From assembly GCF_028864145.1 (NCBI RefSeq), contig NZ_JARBHJ010000022.1, positions 1-42,770 on the forward strand: 42,770 bases of DNA, given 5' to 3'. How positions within the stretch are numbered: the stretch's first letter is position 1; each line of letters starts with the position of its first letter. The stretch is from Actinotignum schaalii. GTDB taxonomy: Bacteria > Actinomycetota > Actinomycetes > Actinomycetales > Actinomycetaceae. The notes beneath the pieces were generated by a model, which was given only the letters and a program-made list of their open reading frames with translations, was not told the DNA's origin and did no database searches. Below are positions 32,313 to 40,924 of the stretch, one piece after another. The translations under genes were made by a program, and so were the position numbers.

Positions 32313-32963
32313 TCAACGCCGCCCACTCACGGTGGGATCCCCCGGCAACCAGAAGCGCAACGGTGCATCTGTATTTCGGGAAATCCCGATACGGGGACCC
32401 ACCCGGTAGGGTAGCGGCGCCGGTGGCAACTCCAGCCACAGGCACCGCTCCGATAATCCGGCGGGATCGGGAGTGATGGCAGGATCGAGCACCCCGCCAT
32501 CCGTATCCCGCACCGTAAGCGGCAGCCCGCTCATGGAAGTATCCAAACCGAGGACCTGGCCCACGTTGCCCGGCCCGCGCGCCAGGGCCTGGCGCGCGGG
32601 CGGAGCGGCGCCTGGCCGGGTTCGGCGCCGCAGGGCTTCCTCCAGCCCGGCCACAACCTCCCCGGCGCGCAAGAGCACCGCGCTGGCCTGGCCATCCGCC
32701 CCGCACACGATATTGCCGATGCGATGGATGCCGTAGCTGAGGTAGACATAAAGGTGGGCGGGTGGCCCGAACATAACGCGGGCGCGCGGGGTGGGCCCGG
32801 CGAAAGCATGCGAGGCAGGATCGCTCGCCCCGAGGTAGGCTTCCACCTCGGTCAGGCGCACCGCCACGGCGCCGTCGCCCACCACCGCGCCCAGCAGCAG
32901 CGGGGCCAGCTCATCGGCCGGCCGGCTCAGATCCGCGATGCTCGCCGCACCCGTGCGCGCCAC
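32313..32963 (-). CDS. DNA-3-methyladenine glycosylase (AAG/MPG family)
   Basis: This 216-residue base-excision repair enzyme removes alkylated purines such as 3-methyladenine. Motifs include LTEVEAYLG with the catalytic Glu, DPASHAFAGPTPRARVMFG, YVYLSYGIHRIGNIV with the intercalating Tyr region, and LARGPGNVGQVLGLD. GTG 32963 is preceded by GGAGG with 4-base spacing. It ends convergent with pulA and starts 20 bases after the ldh stop, so it may be cotranscribed with ldh. Confidence 0.93.
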   Translation of the reverse strand: MARTGAASIADLSRPADELAPLLLGAVVGDGAVAVRLTEVEAYLGASDPASHAFAGPTPRARVMFGPPAHLYVYLSYGIHRIGNIVCGADGQASAVLLRAGEVVAGLEEALRRRTRPGAAPPARQALARGPGNVGQVLGLDTSMSGLPLTVRDTDGGVLDPAITPDPAGLSERCLWLELPPAPLPYRVGPRIGISRNTDAPLRFWLPGDPTVSGRR

Positions 32964-32983
32964 AGTCCCTCCTGCCGCTAGGC

Positions 32984-33955
32984 TCAGGCGTCGTCGCCCA
33001 TACCCTCGAGGTTCGAGAGCGCTTCACGGATCTGCGCGGCGCTGGCCCGTAGGGATTCCAGTTCCGCATCTGATGGTTTCATATCGATCTGCCGGATCGC
33101 GCCGCGCGCCCCCACGATGGTGGGCACGGACATGCACACCCCGGAAATTCCGTTCCACCCGGTCATGAGGCGGGAAACAGAGAGTACCACGCGTTCGTCG
33201 CGCAGCACCGCCTGGATAATCCGGGAGGCCGCCAGTCCGATGGCGTAATTCGTGGAGCCTTTCCCTTCGATCACTTCGTAGGCGGCGTTGATGACGCGGT
33301 CGGCGATACCGTCGAGGAGTTCATCGGTGACCGGGCCGGAACGCAGTTCCCATTCGCGGATCGGTACCGTGGAAATCGAGGCCATCGACCACATGGGAGT
33401 CTCGGAATCCCCGTGTTCGCCGCACATATAAGCATGCACATTCGAGGTTGCCACGTGGAACTTCTGCGAAATAAGCTGGCGCAGCCGCGAAGAATCCAGC
33501 ACGGTACCGGTCCCGAAAACGCGTGCGGGCGGCAGCCCGGAGATTTTGAGGACGGCTTGGGTGATCACGTCCACAGGATTGGCGACGATGACGAAAATCG
33601 CGTTGGGGGAGAGCTCGACCAGCGGGGGAACAATGGAACGCATCATCGCCACACTCGCCCCGGCCAGGTCCAAGCGGGACTGGCCCGGCCGCTGGCGCGC
33701 CCCGGCGGTAATCACGATGACATCGGAATCCACGGTGGCCTCCACGTTATCGGTGCCCTCAATTTTGGCGGTCGGCATGAACTGGCCGCCGTGCATAAGA
33801 TCGAGGGCTTCGGCATGCACCTTCTGTGCGTTGATATCTTGGAGAACAACATGCCGGGCGACGCCTTTGATGAGCATGGCGTAGGCGAGGGAAGTCCCCA
33901 CCGCCCCGGCGCCAATAATAGAAACCTTTGAGCCTTCAGTGCGCTGGTCAATCAT
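32984..33955 (-). CDS. ldh: L-lactate dehydrogenase
   Basis: Ldh reduces pyruvate to L-lactate with NADH, closing the fermentation redox balance. The 323 residues show the NAD motif GAGAVG (15-20), Gln 89 in ARQRPGQSR at the substrate-specificity position (Gln favours lactate over malate), the substrate Arg in SRLDL, the VANPVDV loop, and the catalytic His 181 in CGEHGDSE. Only 18 bases separate it from acuI, yet no Shine-Dalgarno sequence is present. TAAAAT lies 8 bases before ATG 33955, so it likely has its own promoter. The C-terminus ends GDDA, coincident with a variant of the dispersed word. Confidence 0.96.
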   Translation of the reverse strand: MIDQRTEGSKVSIIGAGAVGTSLAYAMLIKGVARHVVLQDINAQKVHAEALDLMHGGQFMPTAKIEGTDNVEATVDSDVIVITAGARQRPGQSRLDLAGASVAMMRSIVPPLVELSPNAIFVIVANPVDVITQAVLKISGLPPARVFGTGTVLDSSRLRQLISQKFHVATSNVHAYMCGEHGDSETPMWSMASISTVPIREWELRSGPVTDELLDGIADRVINAAYEVIEGKGSTNYAIGLAASRIIQAVLRDERVVLSVSRLMTGWNGISGVCMSVPTIVGARGAIRQIDMKPSDAELESLRASAAQIREALSNLEGMGDDA

Positions 33956-33963
33956 ATTTAGTT

Positions 33964-33969
33964 ATTTTA
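33964..33969 (-). promoter_or_regulatory. -10 box (TAAAAT) for ldh
   Basis: TAAAAT on the minus strand ends 8 bases before ATG 33955, within the acuI-ldh gap. It allows ldh to be expressed separately from acuI, with little or no leader. Confidence 0.45.
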
Positions 33970-33973
33970 CCCG

Positions 33974-34975
33974 CTACAGGTTGATCCGCACCGCCGTGCG
34001 CCCGTAACGCTGGCCGGCGAGCAGCTCGCGCCCAGCTGCGGGAACATCAGCCAGCTCAATCACGTGGGTGAGAGAATCGAGCACGCTCGTGTCCACGTGC
34101 TCGGCCAGCAGTTTCCAGGCGCGCAGGCGCAGCTCGCGCGGGGCCCGCACTGAATCCACCCCGGCCAGGGTGATGCCCCGCAAAATAAAGGGCAGCACCG
34201 TGGTGGGAAGCGCGGTTCCGCCGGCCAGGCCGCAGGCGGCCACCGTCCCGCCCCAGCGGGTTTGCGCCAGCAGATTCGCGAGCACCTGCCCACCCACGGT
34301 ATCCACGCCGCCCGCGAAGCGGCTCTTTTGGAGCGGCCGCGCGGAAGGCTCCTCGAATTTCGAGCGCTCAAGCACCTCGCTTGCCCCGAGCCCGCGCAGG
34401 AAATCCCCGAAGCGCTCCGCCCGCCCGGTCAGCGCCACCGGTTCGTAGCCCAGCCGCGCGAGGAGATGGAGCGCGATACTGCCCACCCCGCCGCTCGCCC
34501 CGGTCACCACAACGGGGCCGTCGTGCGCCACCGCGTGATCGCTGAGTGCCAGCACACACAGCGCCGCCGTATACCCGGCCGTTCCCAGGGCCGCCGCCTG
34601 CGCGGCGCTGAACACTTCCGGCACCGGCACGCAGGCATCTCCCGGCACCCGCAGCTGCGGGGTGTAGCCTCCGTGCCGGAATTCGCCCAGACCCGCACCG
34701 TTTACACTCACCAGCTGCCCCGGGTGCACCGGGCTATCCGGGCCGGCTTCCCGCACCGTCCCCACCGCGTCAATGCCGGGGATAAGCGGGCTGATGCGGG
34801 CCACACCCCGGTCGCCTTTCAGGCACAGCGCATCTTTGTAGTTGAGGGAAGACCAGGAAATATCGAGGAGCACATCGCCTTCCCCGAACGGGGCTGCATT
34901 CGCTCCACCGGCCTGAGTATCGAACGTGAGCGTGGGCGCGGTTGCGTCGTCGCATCGCACAAAAATAGTAGCCAT
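33974..34975 (-). CDS. Acryloyl-CoA reductase/quinone oxidoreductase (AcuI/YhdH family)
   Basis: This 333-residue zinc-independent medium-chain dehydrogenase has WSSLNYKDALCL (substrate-side Asn/Tyr), IPGIDAVGTV, the NADPH motif VTGASGGVGSIAL (AxGGVG) and a C-terminal GRTAVRI. AcuI/YhdH reduces acryloyl-CoA to propionyl-CoA with NADPH; detoxification of acryloyl-CoA is the usual role. TACGCT lies 6 bases before ATG 34975 and no ribosome site is visible, so it is probably leaderless. The N-terminal DDATAP overlaps a word variant at 34944. Confidence 0.88.
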   Translation of the reverse strand: MATIFVRCDDATAPTLTFDTQAGGANAAPFGEGDVLLDISWSSLNYKDALCLKGDRGVARISPLIPGIDAVGTVREAGPDSPVHPGQLVSVNGAGLGEFRHGGYTPQLRVPGDACVPVPEVFSAAQAAALGTAGYTAALCVLALSDHAVAHDGPVVVTGASGGVGSIALHLLARLGYEPVALTGRAERFGDFLRGLGASEVLERSKFEEPSARPLQKSRFAGGVDTVGGQVLANLLAQTRWGGTVAACGLAGGTALPTTVLPFILRGITLAGVDSVRAPRELRLRAWKLLAEHVDTSVLDSLTHVIELADVPAAGRELLAGQRYGRTAVRINL

Positions 34976-34981
34976 GCATTA

Positions 34982-34987
34982 AGCGTA
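34982..34987 (-). promoter_or_regulatory. -10 box (TACGCT), leaderless start of the acuI-like gene
   Basis: TACGCT on the minus strand ends exactly 6 bases before ATG 34975. Confidence 0.45.
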
Positions 34988-35135
34988 CCGGCGCGGCACG
35001 CGAGGTGCTTTTACCGCTACTATCTGAAGTAGACCCGGCGCGTGAGCCGGGCACAAGGCGCAGATAGGGTCAGCCGCTACTTCCACGCATTCGCAACGAT
35101 GGCGGTCCCGCCCTATCCTGGCGGAAAGGTGATTC

Positions 35136-36350
35136 ATGATCAACATTAAAGAGGCGGTGGATTATTTCACCCCCTGGCAAGAAGAGCTTTATATCCACCT
35201 GCATCAGCATCCCGAACTCTCTATGCAGGAAAAAGAAACCTGTGACACTATCGACGCGGAACTAACGCGCCTCGGGTACGCAACGCAGCGGATCGGCGGC
35301 GGCGTCGTCGGTGTGCTGGAAAACGGGGAGGGGCCCGCGGTGCTCTTCCGCGCCGATATTGACGGGCTCCCGGTCAAGGAAGCGACCGGGCTCGAGTACG
35401 CATCCACGCAGACGCGCACGGACACGGACGGCAACGAAGTCCCGGCCATGCACGCCTGCGGCCACGATTTCCATATTTCTTGCGCCCTGGGCGCGGCACG
35501 TATTTTCGCGGAAAACCGCGAGGCGTGGGCCGGCACCTATATCGCGCTATTCCAGCCCGGGGAAGAAACCGCGGCCGGGGCACGCTCCATGGTGGCCGAC
35601 GGCCTGGTCGATAAGATTCCGGCGCCGGATGTGGCTCTGGGGCAGCACGTGCTGGCCGGGCCGATGCGCGCGGGGCAGGTCGGCACCCACGCCGGGGCGA
35701 TTCTCTCCACCGGTGCTTCCGTCAAGGTGACGCTGCACGGGAAGGGCTCGCACGGGTCCATGCCGCATCTGAGTATTGACCCGGTGGTGCTGGCCGCCGC
35801 CGTGGTGACCAGGCTCCAGAGCGTGGTGGCGCGCGAAATTAATCCCTTCAAGATGGCGGTGCTCACCGTGGGCTCCATCCACGCCGGAAGCAAATCAAAT
35901 ATTATTCCGGACACCGCCACCCTGCTTATTAATATTCGCGCGTACGATATGGACGTGCGCGAACAGCTCCTCGATGGCATTAAGCGCACCGTCACGGCCG
36001 AATGCGAAGCGGCCCGCGCCCCGCAGGCACCGGAATTTGAGATCTACGATTCCTACCCGCTTACTAATAACGACGACGCAACTACCGCCAAGGTCACCCA
36101 GGCATTCCTGGCACACTTCGGGGAAGAGCGCGTGATGGACTGCGGCGAAGTATCGGCTTCCGAAGATTTCAGCGTGATCCCGGACGCCTTCGGGATTCCC
36201 TACACCTACTGGGGCTTCGGTGGTTTCGCGGAAGGCGCGCCCACCTACCCCAACCACAACCCCGCCTTCGGGCCGGTTCTCCAACCCACCCTCGCCACCG
36301 GCACCGAAGCCGCGGCCGTTGCCGCGCTCGCCTGGCTGGCGCGGGACTAG
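35136..36350 (+). CDS. M20D-family amidohydrolase
   Basis: This 404-residue metal-dependent hydrolase is of the hippurate/N-acyl-amino-acid amidohydrolase group (M20D). It shows the metal-binding motif HACGHD (106-111), PGEETAAGA with catalytic Glu residues (143-144), HGKGSHGSMPH in the lid domain, and a C-terminal SASEDFS. It cleaves acyl or aminobenzoyl groups from amino acids; the precise substrate is unknown. There is no signal peptide. GGAAAGG lies 7 bases before ATG 35136. The MFS transporter follows 36 bases later on the same strand and may import its substrate or export its product. The word at 36070 encodes NDDAT in a surface loop. Confidence 0.9.
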   Translation: MINIKEAVDYFTPWQEELYIHLHQHPELSMQEKETCDTIDAELTRLGYATQRIGGGVVGVLENGEGPAVLFRADIDGLPVKEATGLEYASTQTRTDTDGNEVPAMHACGHDFHISCALGAARIFAENREAWAGTYIALFQPGEETAAGARSMVADGLVDKIPAPDVALGQHVLAGPMRAGQVGTHAGAILSTGASVKVTLHGKGSHGSMPHLSIDPVVLAAAVVTRLQSVVAREINPFKMAVLTVGSIHAGSKSNIIPDTATLLINIRAYDMDVREQLLDGIKRTVTAECEAARAPQAPEFEIYDSYPLTNNDDATTAKVTQAFLAHFGEERVMDCGEVSASEDFSVIPDAFGIPYTYWGFGGFAEGAPTYPNHNPAFGPVLQPTLATGTEAAAVAALAWLARD

Positions 36351-36386
36351 CGGGACCACATTTCCACGATGACAAAGGATAAAACT

Positions 36387-38078
36387 ATGGCTACCACCAA
36401 TGGCGCAAAGGCGCCGGCCGGTAACCCGCCGCAAGAAACCGGCTACCGCGGCACCGAAAAACTGCTGTGGGGCATCGTCCTCGCGGTGGTGACCTTCTGG
36501 CTGTTCGCCGGAACTGCCGCCACCGTGGCACCCAATATTATGGAGGACCTCGGCAGCGTGGACGCGGCCGGGATGAACCTCGCGGTGTCCATTACCGGCC
36601 TGTTCTCCGGCCTCTTCATGGTGCTCATGGGCGGCCTGGCCGATAAGATCGGGCGCGTACGCATCACCCTCCTCGGGATTGTGCTCAACGCCGCCGGTTC
36701 GCTGCTGCTCATTTTCGCGGCCGGGGGCGTGGCGCTGCCGCTGCTGCTGACCGGGCGCGCGATCCAGGGCCTGGGCGCGGCCTGCATTATGCCGGCCTCG
36801 ATGGCCCTCGTGAAGGCCTACTGGGATGGCCCGGCCCGCCAGCGCGCGGTGTCCATGTGGTCGATTGGTTCCTGGGGTGGCTCCGGCCTGGCCGCGATCT
36901 TCGGCGGCACCGTGGTGCAATTCGTGGGCTGGCGCGGAATCTTCATCGCCTCGATTATTATTTCCGTGCTCGCCTTCCTCATGATCCTGGGCACCCCGGA
37001 AAACCGGGTGGAAAGCACCGGCCCGCGCAAGAGCTTCGACGCCATCGGCCTGGTGCTCTTCATCGCCGGCACCCTCGGGCTCATGATCGTGCTGCTCTAC
37101 GGCTCGAAACTCGGCTGGGGCAGTGCGGCAACCCTTCTGCTCACCGCGCTCGCGGTGGTTTCTTACGCGCTCTTCTTCGGGTGGGAACGCAAGCAGGCGA
37201 ACCCCTTCATTGATTTCGCGCTTTTCAAGAACACCACCTTCACGGGTGCCACTATCTCCAACTTCCTGGTGAACGGCACCATCGGCATGCTCATTATTAG
37301 CCAGCAGGTCATCCAGCTGGCCGGGCACAAGGCGGACGGTTCGCTCTACACCGCGTTCGATGCCGGCCTGCTTTCGCTGGGCTACGGCGTGTGCATTATC
37401 GCCTTCATCCGTATCGGTGAAAAGCTGCTCCAGCGCTTCGGGCCGCGCAAGCCGATGATCTGGGGCTGCCTCATCACCATCGTGGCCTGCGGGCTGCTCA
37501 TGACCACGCACCTGCTTATCGGCCAGTACGTGCTCATGGCGGTAATCGCCTACTGCCTCTTCGGTCTGGGCTTGGCCTTCTACGCCACCCCGTCCACGGA
37601 CGCGGCGCTCTCGAACCTGCCGGCTTCCCAGGCCGGTTCCGGTTCGGGTATCTACAAGATGGCCTCCTCGCTGGGTGGGGCGATCGGCACCGCGATTTCG
37701 CTGGCGGTCTTCTACGGGCTGCAAGGTGCCCCGGTGCCGGACGTGATCGCGATGTCCGGGCGTACGGATAACTCCTCGATTCGCCTGGCCGCGATGGTCG
37801 CCTTGGGTGTTTCTTTGGTGTTCTTGCTGCTCGCCATTGTTTCTATTACGACGACGGTACCCAAGGGCGGGGGCTCTGCCACCGCGGGTGCTTCGGCTCC
37901 CAGCGCGGCTCCGGCCCCGCAGCTCGCCCCGGACGACGAGCGCCAGGAGATTATCGCGCGCCTGTCCGAGCTCCCGCTGCGTGACCTCCAGCGCCTGGAG
38001 CGCCAGCTGCTCGTGGACGAACTCTCCGGCTTGGACACCAAGGCTTTGCAGGCCCTGGTGGAGAAGCAGAAGGCGTAG
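36387..38078 (+). CDS. MFS transporter, DHA2 (14-helix) type
   Basis: The 563-residue start at ATG 36387 has AAGGA 7 bases upstream; ATG 36369 has no such site. It has fourteen predicted membrane helices, with the family motif A variant GGLADKIGRVRI after helix 2 and motif C-like GSWGGSGLAAIFGG in helix 5. DHA2 members are proton antiporters exporting drugs or metabolites. The C-terminus is unusual: after the last helix comes a low-complexity Gly/Ala/Ser/Pro linker of about 40 residues. An amphipathic helix of about 45 residues follows, rich in Leu/Gln/Glu/Arg (RLSELPLRDLQRLERQ), perhaps for oligomerisation. It pairs with the upstream amidohydrolase. Confidence 0.88.
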   Translation: MATTNGAKAPAGNPPQETGYRGTEKLLWGIVLAVVTFWLFAGTAATVAPNIMEDLGSVDAAGMNLAVSITGLFSGLFMVLMGGLADKIGRVRITLLGIVLNAAGSLLLIFAAGGVALPLLLTGRAIQGLGAACIMPASMALVKAYWDGPARQRAVSMWSIGSWGGSGLAAIFGGTVVQFVGWRGIFIASIIISVLAFLMILGTPENRVESTGPRKSFDAIGLVLFIAGTLGLMIVLLYGSKLGWGSAATLLLTALAVVSYALFFGWERKQANPFIDFALFKNTTFTGATISNFLVNGTIGMLIISQQVIQLAGHKADGSLYTAFDAGLLSLGYGVCIIAFIRIGEKLLQRFGPRKPMIWGCLITIVACGLLMTTHLLIGQYVLMAVIAYCLFGLGLAFYATPSTDAALSNLPASQAGSGSGIYKMASSLGGAIGTAISLAVFYGLQGAPVPDVIAMSGRTDNSSIRLAAMVALGVSLVFLLLAIVSITTTVPKGGGSATAGASAPSAAPAPQLAPDDERQEIIARLSELPLRDLQRLERQLLVDELSGLDTKALQALVEKQKA

Positions 38079-38136
38079 TTCTTCGCGCGGCGCGCTCGCG
38101 AATGGGTGCGTAGGCAACGCGGGATAGCTACATGGT

Positions 38137-38176
38137 TGTGGGTGCGTATTGCAGATTTCTGCGGTACGCACCCACA
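38137..38176. terminator. Bidirectional stem-loop terminator
   Basis: TGTGGGTGCGTA (38137-38148) pairs perfectly with TACGCACCCACA (38165-38176), with a second inner stem GCAGA-TT-TCTGC (38151-38162). It lies between the convergent MFS gene (ends 38078) and the ABC accessory gene (ends 38220), where a terminator is needed for both strands. Confidence 0.75.
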
Positions 38177-38219
38177 CCTCGTTAAAGCTGATGTGCTTTC
38201 GAAGCGGTCGGGCACTTAC

Positions 38220-38816
38220 CTACCGCTGGAGGTACCGCGGTCGGATGCCTTGGCAGTACAGTGCCGCGCATAATCCTGCCGCTACACACATGCCGGCAGC
38301 GATAAGCCACAGCGAGGGGCTATTGCTCCGCGATTGCACTAGATTCCAGGTGCTCTCACGATCGGGCGCAAAAGCTGCGCTCAGGAACACCAGCACCAGG
38401 GGAAGCGCCCACATGAGGCGCGCGCCGAAGCAGTAGGCACTCACGATTCCAAGTGCTAGCCACGCAACGTGAAGGCGGAGTAGGCCGAGCCCGGTAGAGT
38501 CGTGAGTGAGTAGTACCAGAATTCCGGTTAGTACTGTAGTAGCAGCGGCGATTCCGCACCCTACCGTCAGCAACATACCCGCCGGAGCTTTGCCGTAGTA
38601 GTCCTTTTCCTCACGCGGGGCGATGATACTGAGGAGGGCCAAGGGTATGCAGAAGGTGAGCATACGGCCGAGCGGCGTTGTCCCACCTGAGACCCACGAA
38701 TGGAAAGTGTGCTCTTCCCCGAGTAAATAGATAGCGATGAGGGCGGCAAGGGCGATACCGAAGGCCTTCAAAGCTCGGTGAGCGCGAAGGTAGATGAGCC
38801 ACGGGTGTGCGGTCAT
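38220..38816 (-). CDS. Membrane protein, last gene of ABC exporter operon
   Basis: This 198-residue protein has about five to six hydrophobic segments (AFGIALAALIAIYLLG, MLTFCIPLALLSIIA, GMLLTVGCGIAAATTVLTGILVLL, and others) and no recognised domain. It starts 4 bases after the stop of the 405-residue permease-like protein and is therefore translated as part of the same operon, probably as an additional permease subunit. Codon use is less G/C-biased than in the housekeeping genes. Confidence 0.7.
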   Translation of the reverse strand: MTAHPWLIYLRAHRALKAFGIALAALIAIYLLGEEHTFHSWVSGGTTPLGRMLTFCIPLALLSIIAPREEKDYYGKAPAGMLLTVGCGIAAATTVLTGILVLLTHDSTGLGLLRLHVAWLALGIVSAYCFGARLMWALPLVLVFLSAAFAPDRESTWNLVQSRSNSPSLWLIAAGMCVAAGLCAALYCQGIRPRYLQR

Positions 38817-38820
38817 CGTG

Positions 38821-40038
38821 CTACCTCTCTAAATCAGCAATAGATGCTGCATACGTTTTCTGAGCCCAGGCGCGCTGTTCCGCTTCTGGTAGTGCAGTGA
38901 TTGCTCGCGCGCGTTCCACTGTCGCGGAATCATGACCGTCGGCAATAAAGGAACTATCTGTTTTACTCGGGGCGCCTCGCATCATGAGCCATAGGTCAAG
39001 ATCATTACGTGCGGCATTCCCGGCATCACTGTTTGCTCCTCCTTCATAACTCCGATTCGTGAGGGGGTATACCAGCGCAGTGACGAGCATGCTTTCGTCA
39101 TCCATATCCGCGCTCGCAAAGTTCAAAGTTCGCCCGCCGTAGTGATTGCCGTTGAGAGCAAATTCTTCAAAGGTATCCGCAACTGGCATTCCTTCGGGGA
39201 TAAGCGGCAGGATACGGTCGCGGATATTCGTGAATGTTCGCAAAGCGGGCTCGTGTTCTTTCCATACGCACAGGAAAGGTTGAGACGTGGTGCATACCTG
39301 ACCTCCGCCCCGGCGTTGGCTCGGCTCCGGGAAGAGCGCGCTGGTAGCGATGAGGGTAGCAGCAGCAATAAAAACAAATATCAAACTGCCCACACTTTGC
39401 TTTTTATGCCATCCCGTACGCCGCGGAAGGAAAAGTGCGGGGATGAAGGCTAGTGCTGTCACTGCAATAAGGGCGTAGAGCTGGGGGAGTGAGACCTCCA
39501 TATAGGGTTCTAGAACCGTATATTGAGTAGTGAACATGGCAATGCCGAGCATTGCCCCGAAGCTAGCTACCGCAATAACGGCGCTAGATGCATCTATTCG
39601 CCCGATCATATGGCCAATAAGTACACCCAGGAATCCGAGGCATAGATACCCGATGATTGGATGAATATTGACCGGCGCGAGCTCCCCGCGTGCCATGGCA
39701 GTTACCCCTAGGGCGGCACCACTGAGAACCGCTCCCGTGAAGAGGACGGTAAGGAGCCCCGGCATAAGCGCGCTGGCGTTCTGCATGAGCACGCGACGCG
39801 GAGAATAGGGCACCCACGTGGGAAAATCTACCGCACGGATTCGTTCGGAGTGAATTGCCTGCACCGCAGAAACCAGCGGCATCGCGAAAATAAAACCACA
39901 GAGAGCGTAATTTGCCGTGGCACTCGTATAGCCCACCCAGGAATCACGTAGGAGCCATAACGCTATCGCTCCGACTATCAGGGTGAGGAGCGCGCTGATG
40001 AGATGGGGGTGACGTTTGAGGTAGGGCCAGAAAATCAT
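38821..40038 (-). CDS. ABC-2-like permease with extracytoplasmic domain
   Basis: This 405-residue protein has an N-terminal bundle of about six to seven membrane helices to about residue 240. A hydrophilic C-terminal part of about 160 residues follows, probably outside the cell, with two close cysteines (VCTTSQPFLCVW) at its start. The C-terminal domain has LNFASADMDDESMLV and no family I can name. It overlaps the ATPase gene by 4 bases (ATGA) and is the likely permease of an ABC exporter. Similar unusual permeases accompany peptide or lantibiotic immunity ABC systems; that comparison is inference from layout only. Confidence 0.7.
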   Translation of the reverse strand: MIFWPYLKRHPHLISALLTLIVGAIALWLLRDSWVGYTSATANYALCGFIFAMPLVSAVQAIHSERIRAVDFPTWVPYSPRRVLMQNASALMPGLLTVLFTGAVLSGAALGVTAMARGELAPVNIHPIIGYLCLGFLGVLIGHMIGRIDASSAVIAVASFGAMLGIAMFTTQYTVLEPYMEVSLPQLYALIAVTALAFIPALFLPRRTGWHKKQSVGSLIFVFIAAATLIATSALFPEPSQRRGGGQVCTTSQPFLCVWKEHEPALRTFTNIRDRILPLIPEGMPVADTFEEFALNGNHYGGRTLNFASADMDDESMLVTALVYPLTNRSYEGGANSDAGNAARNDLDLWLMMRGAPSKTDSSFIADGHDSATVERARAITALPEAEQRAWAQKTYAASIADLER

Positions 40039-40796
40039 GACGTGCTCCCCTGGGGAGTTTCTCCGGCCAATACCGCCATAAAGCCTGCCTCCGCCAGGCT
40101 CATATCTCGCGTATCAGTGCCAGTGTGGCTACCAAGGCTTTCCAGTTCCGCCACCGTTCCCGAAAAACGGATAGCGCCCTGGTCGAAGACCAGAACAGTT
40201 TCGGCTACATGAACAATGTCCTCAATGAGGTGGGTGGAGATAATAACGGTATCCGCCAGGTGTGCACCGAGGAGTTTTCGGAATTTTACGCGCTGCACCG
40301 GATCCAAGCCGGCCGTTGGTTCATCAAGAAGTAATATCTGCGGGTCGCCCACTTTGGCGGCGGCCAATCCGGCTCGTTGCAATTGCCCACCGGATAGACT
40401 TCCCATTTTCTTATTGGCGAGATCGTCAATATCGAAATCACAGAGGTTTGTGCGCACCGAGGTATCAATATTTGAGCGCGCTACGCCGCGCACCCAGCCG
40501 ATATACGAAGCGAATTCTGCAACGGTGAGTCTGGGATCAAATGTGATTTTCTGCGGCAGGTAGCCGATGCTTTGCCCCAGTTCGCGCCAGCTGAGTTTCT
40601 GGAGTGGTTTCCCGGAAATGTAAACGCTGCCGTCACGCGGGCGCAATTGGCCGGCCAGGGTACGTAGCAGGGTGGTTTTACCGGCACCGTTTGGCCCCAG
40701 CAAAGCGGTGACCCCGGAGGGGAACTCCGCGTCAAGTCCACTAAAGACGGGATTCGACGCGGAGTACCCCTGGGTTAGATGACGAGTAGTCAGCAT
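40035..40796 (-). CDS. ABC exporter ATP-binding protein
   Basis: This 253-residue ATPase of the multidrug/bacitracin (ABC-2, CcmA/EcsA-like) class has Walker A GPNGAGKTT, Q-loop YLPQ, signature LSGGQLQRAG, Walker B ILLLDEP, and STHLIEDI with the H-loop His. ATG 40796 (MLTTRHLTQGY) is the natural start, with GGGGTGGAG just upstream; the frame is open 25 codons further, which I reject. It heads a three-gene operon with the two membrane proteins. The operon's lower G/C content suggests acquisition. Confidence 0.9.
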   Translation of the reverse strand: MLTTRHLTQGYSASNPVFSGLDAEFPSGVTALLGPNGAGKTTLLRTLAGQLRPRDGSVYISGKPLQKLSWRELGQSIGYLPQKITFDPRLTVAEFASYIGWVRGVARSNIDTSVRTNLCDFDIDDLANKKMGSLSGGQLQRAGLAAAKVGDPQILLLDEPTAGLDPVQRVKFRKLLGAHLADTVIISTHLIEDIVHVAETVLVFDQGAIRFSGTVAELESLGSHTGTDTRDMSLAEAGFMAVLAGETPQGSTS

Positions 40797-40924
40797 AGTC
40801 TCCACCCCTGCCGCCAAAGCTATTGAAAGTTTCGTGTCCTCTTTGAGCCTACAACGTGACCTGGGATACATTCAATAGCTTAGGTTGGTTATTTATTTCC
40901 GAAGTAAAGCTCTTTCGGAAGGAA

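Noticed and set aside
35895-38177. Open frame of 760 codons on the minus strand across the amidohydrolase and MFS genes
   Set aside because: The peptide is low-complexity (His/Glu/Arg/Gly) with no recognisable fold. Both plus-strand genes are well supported.
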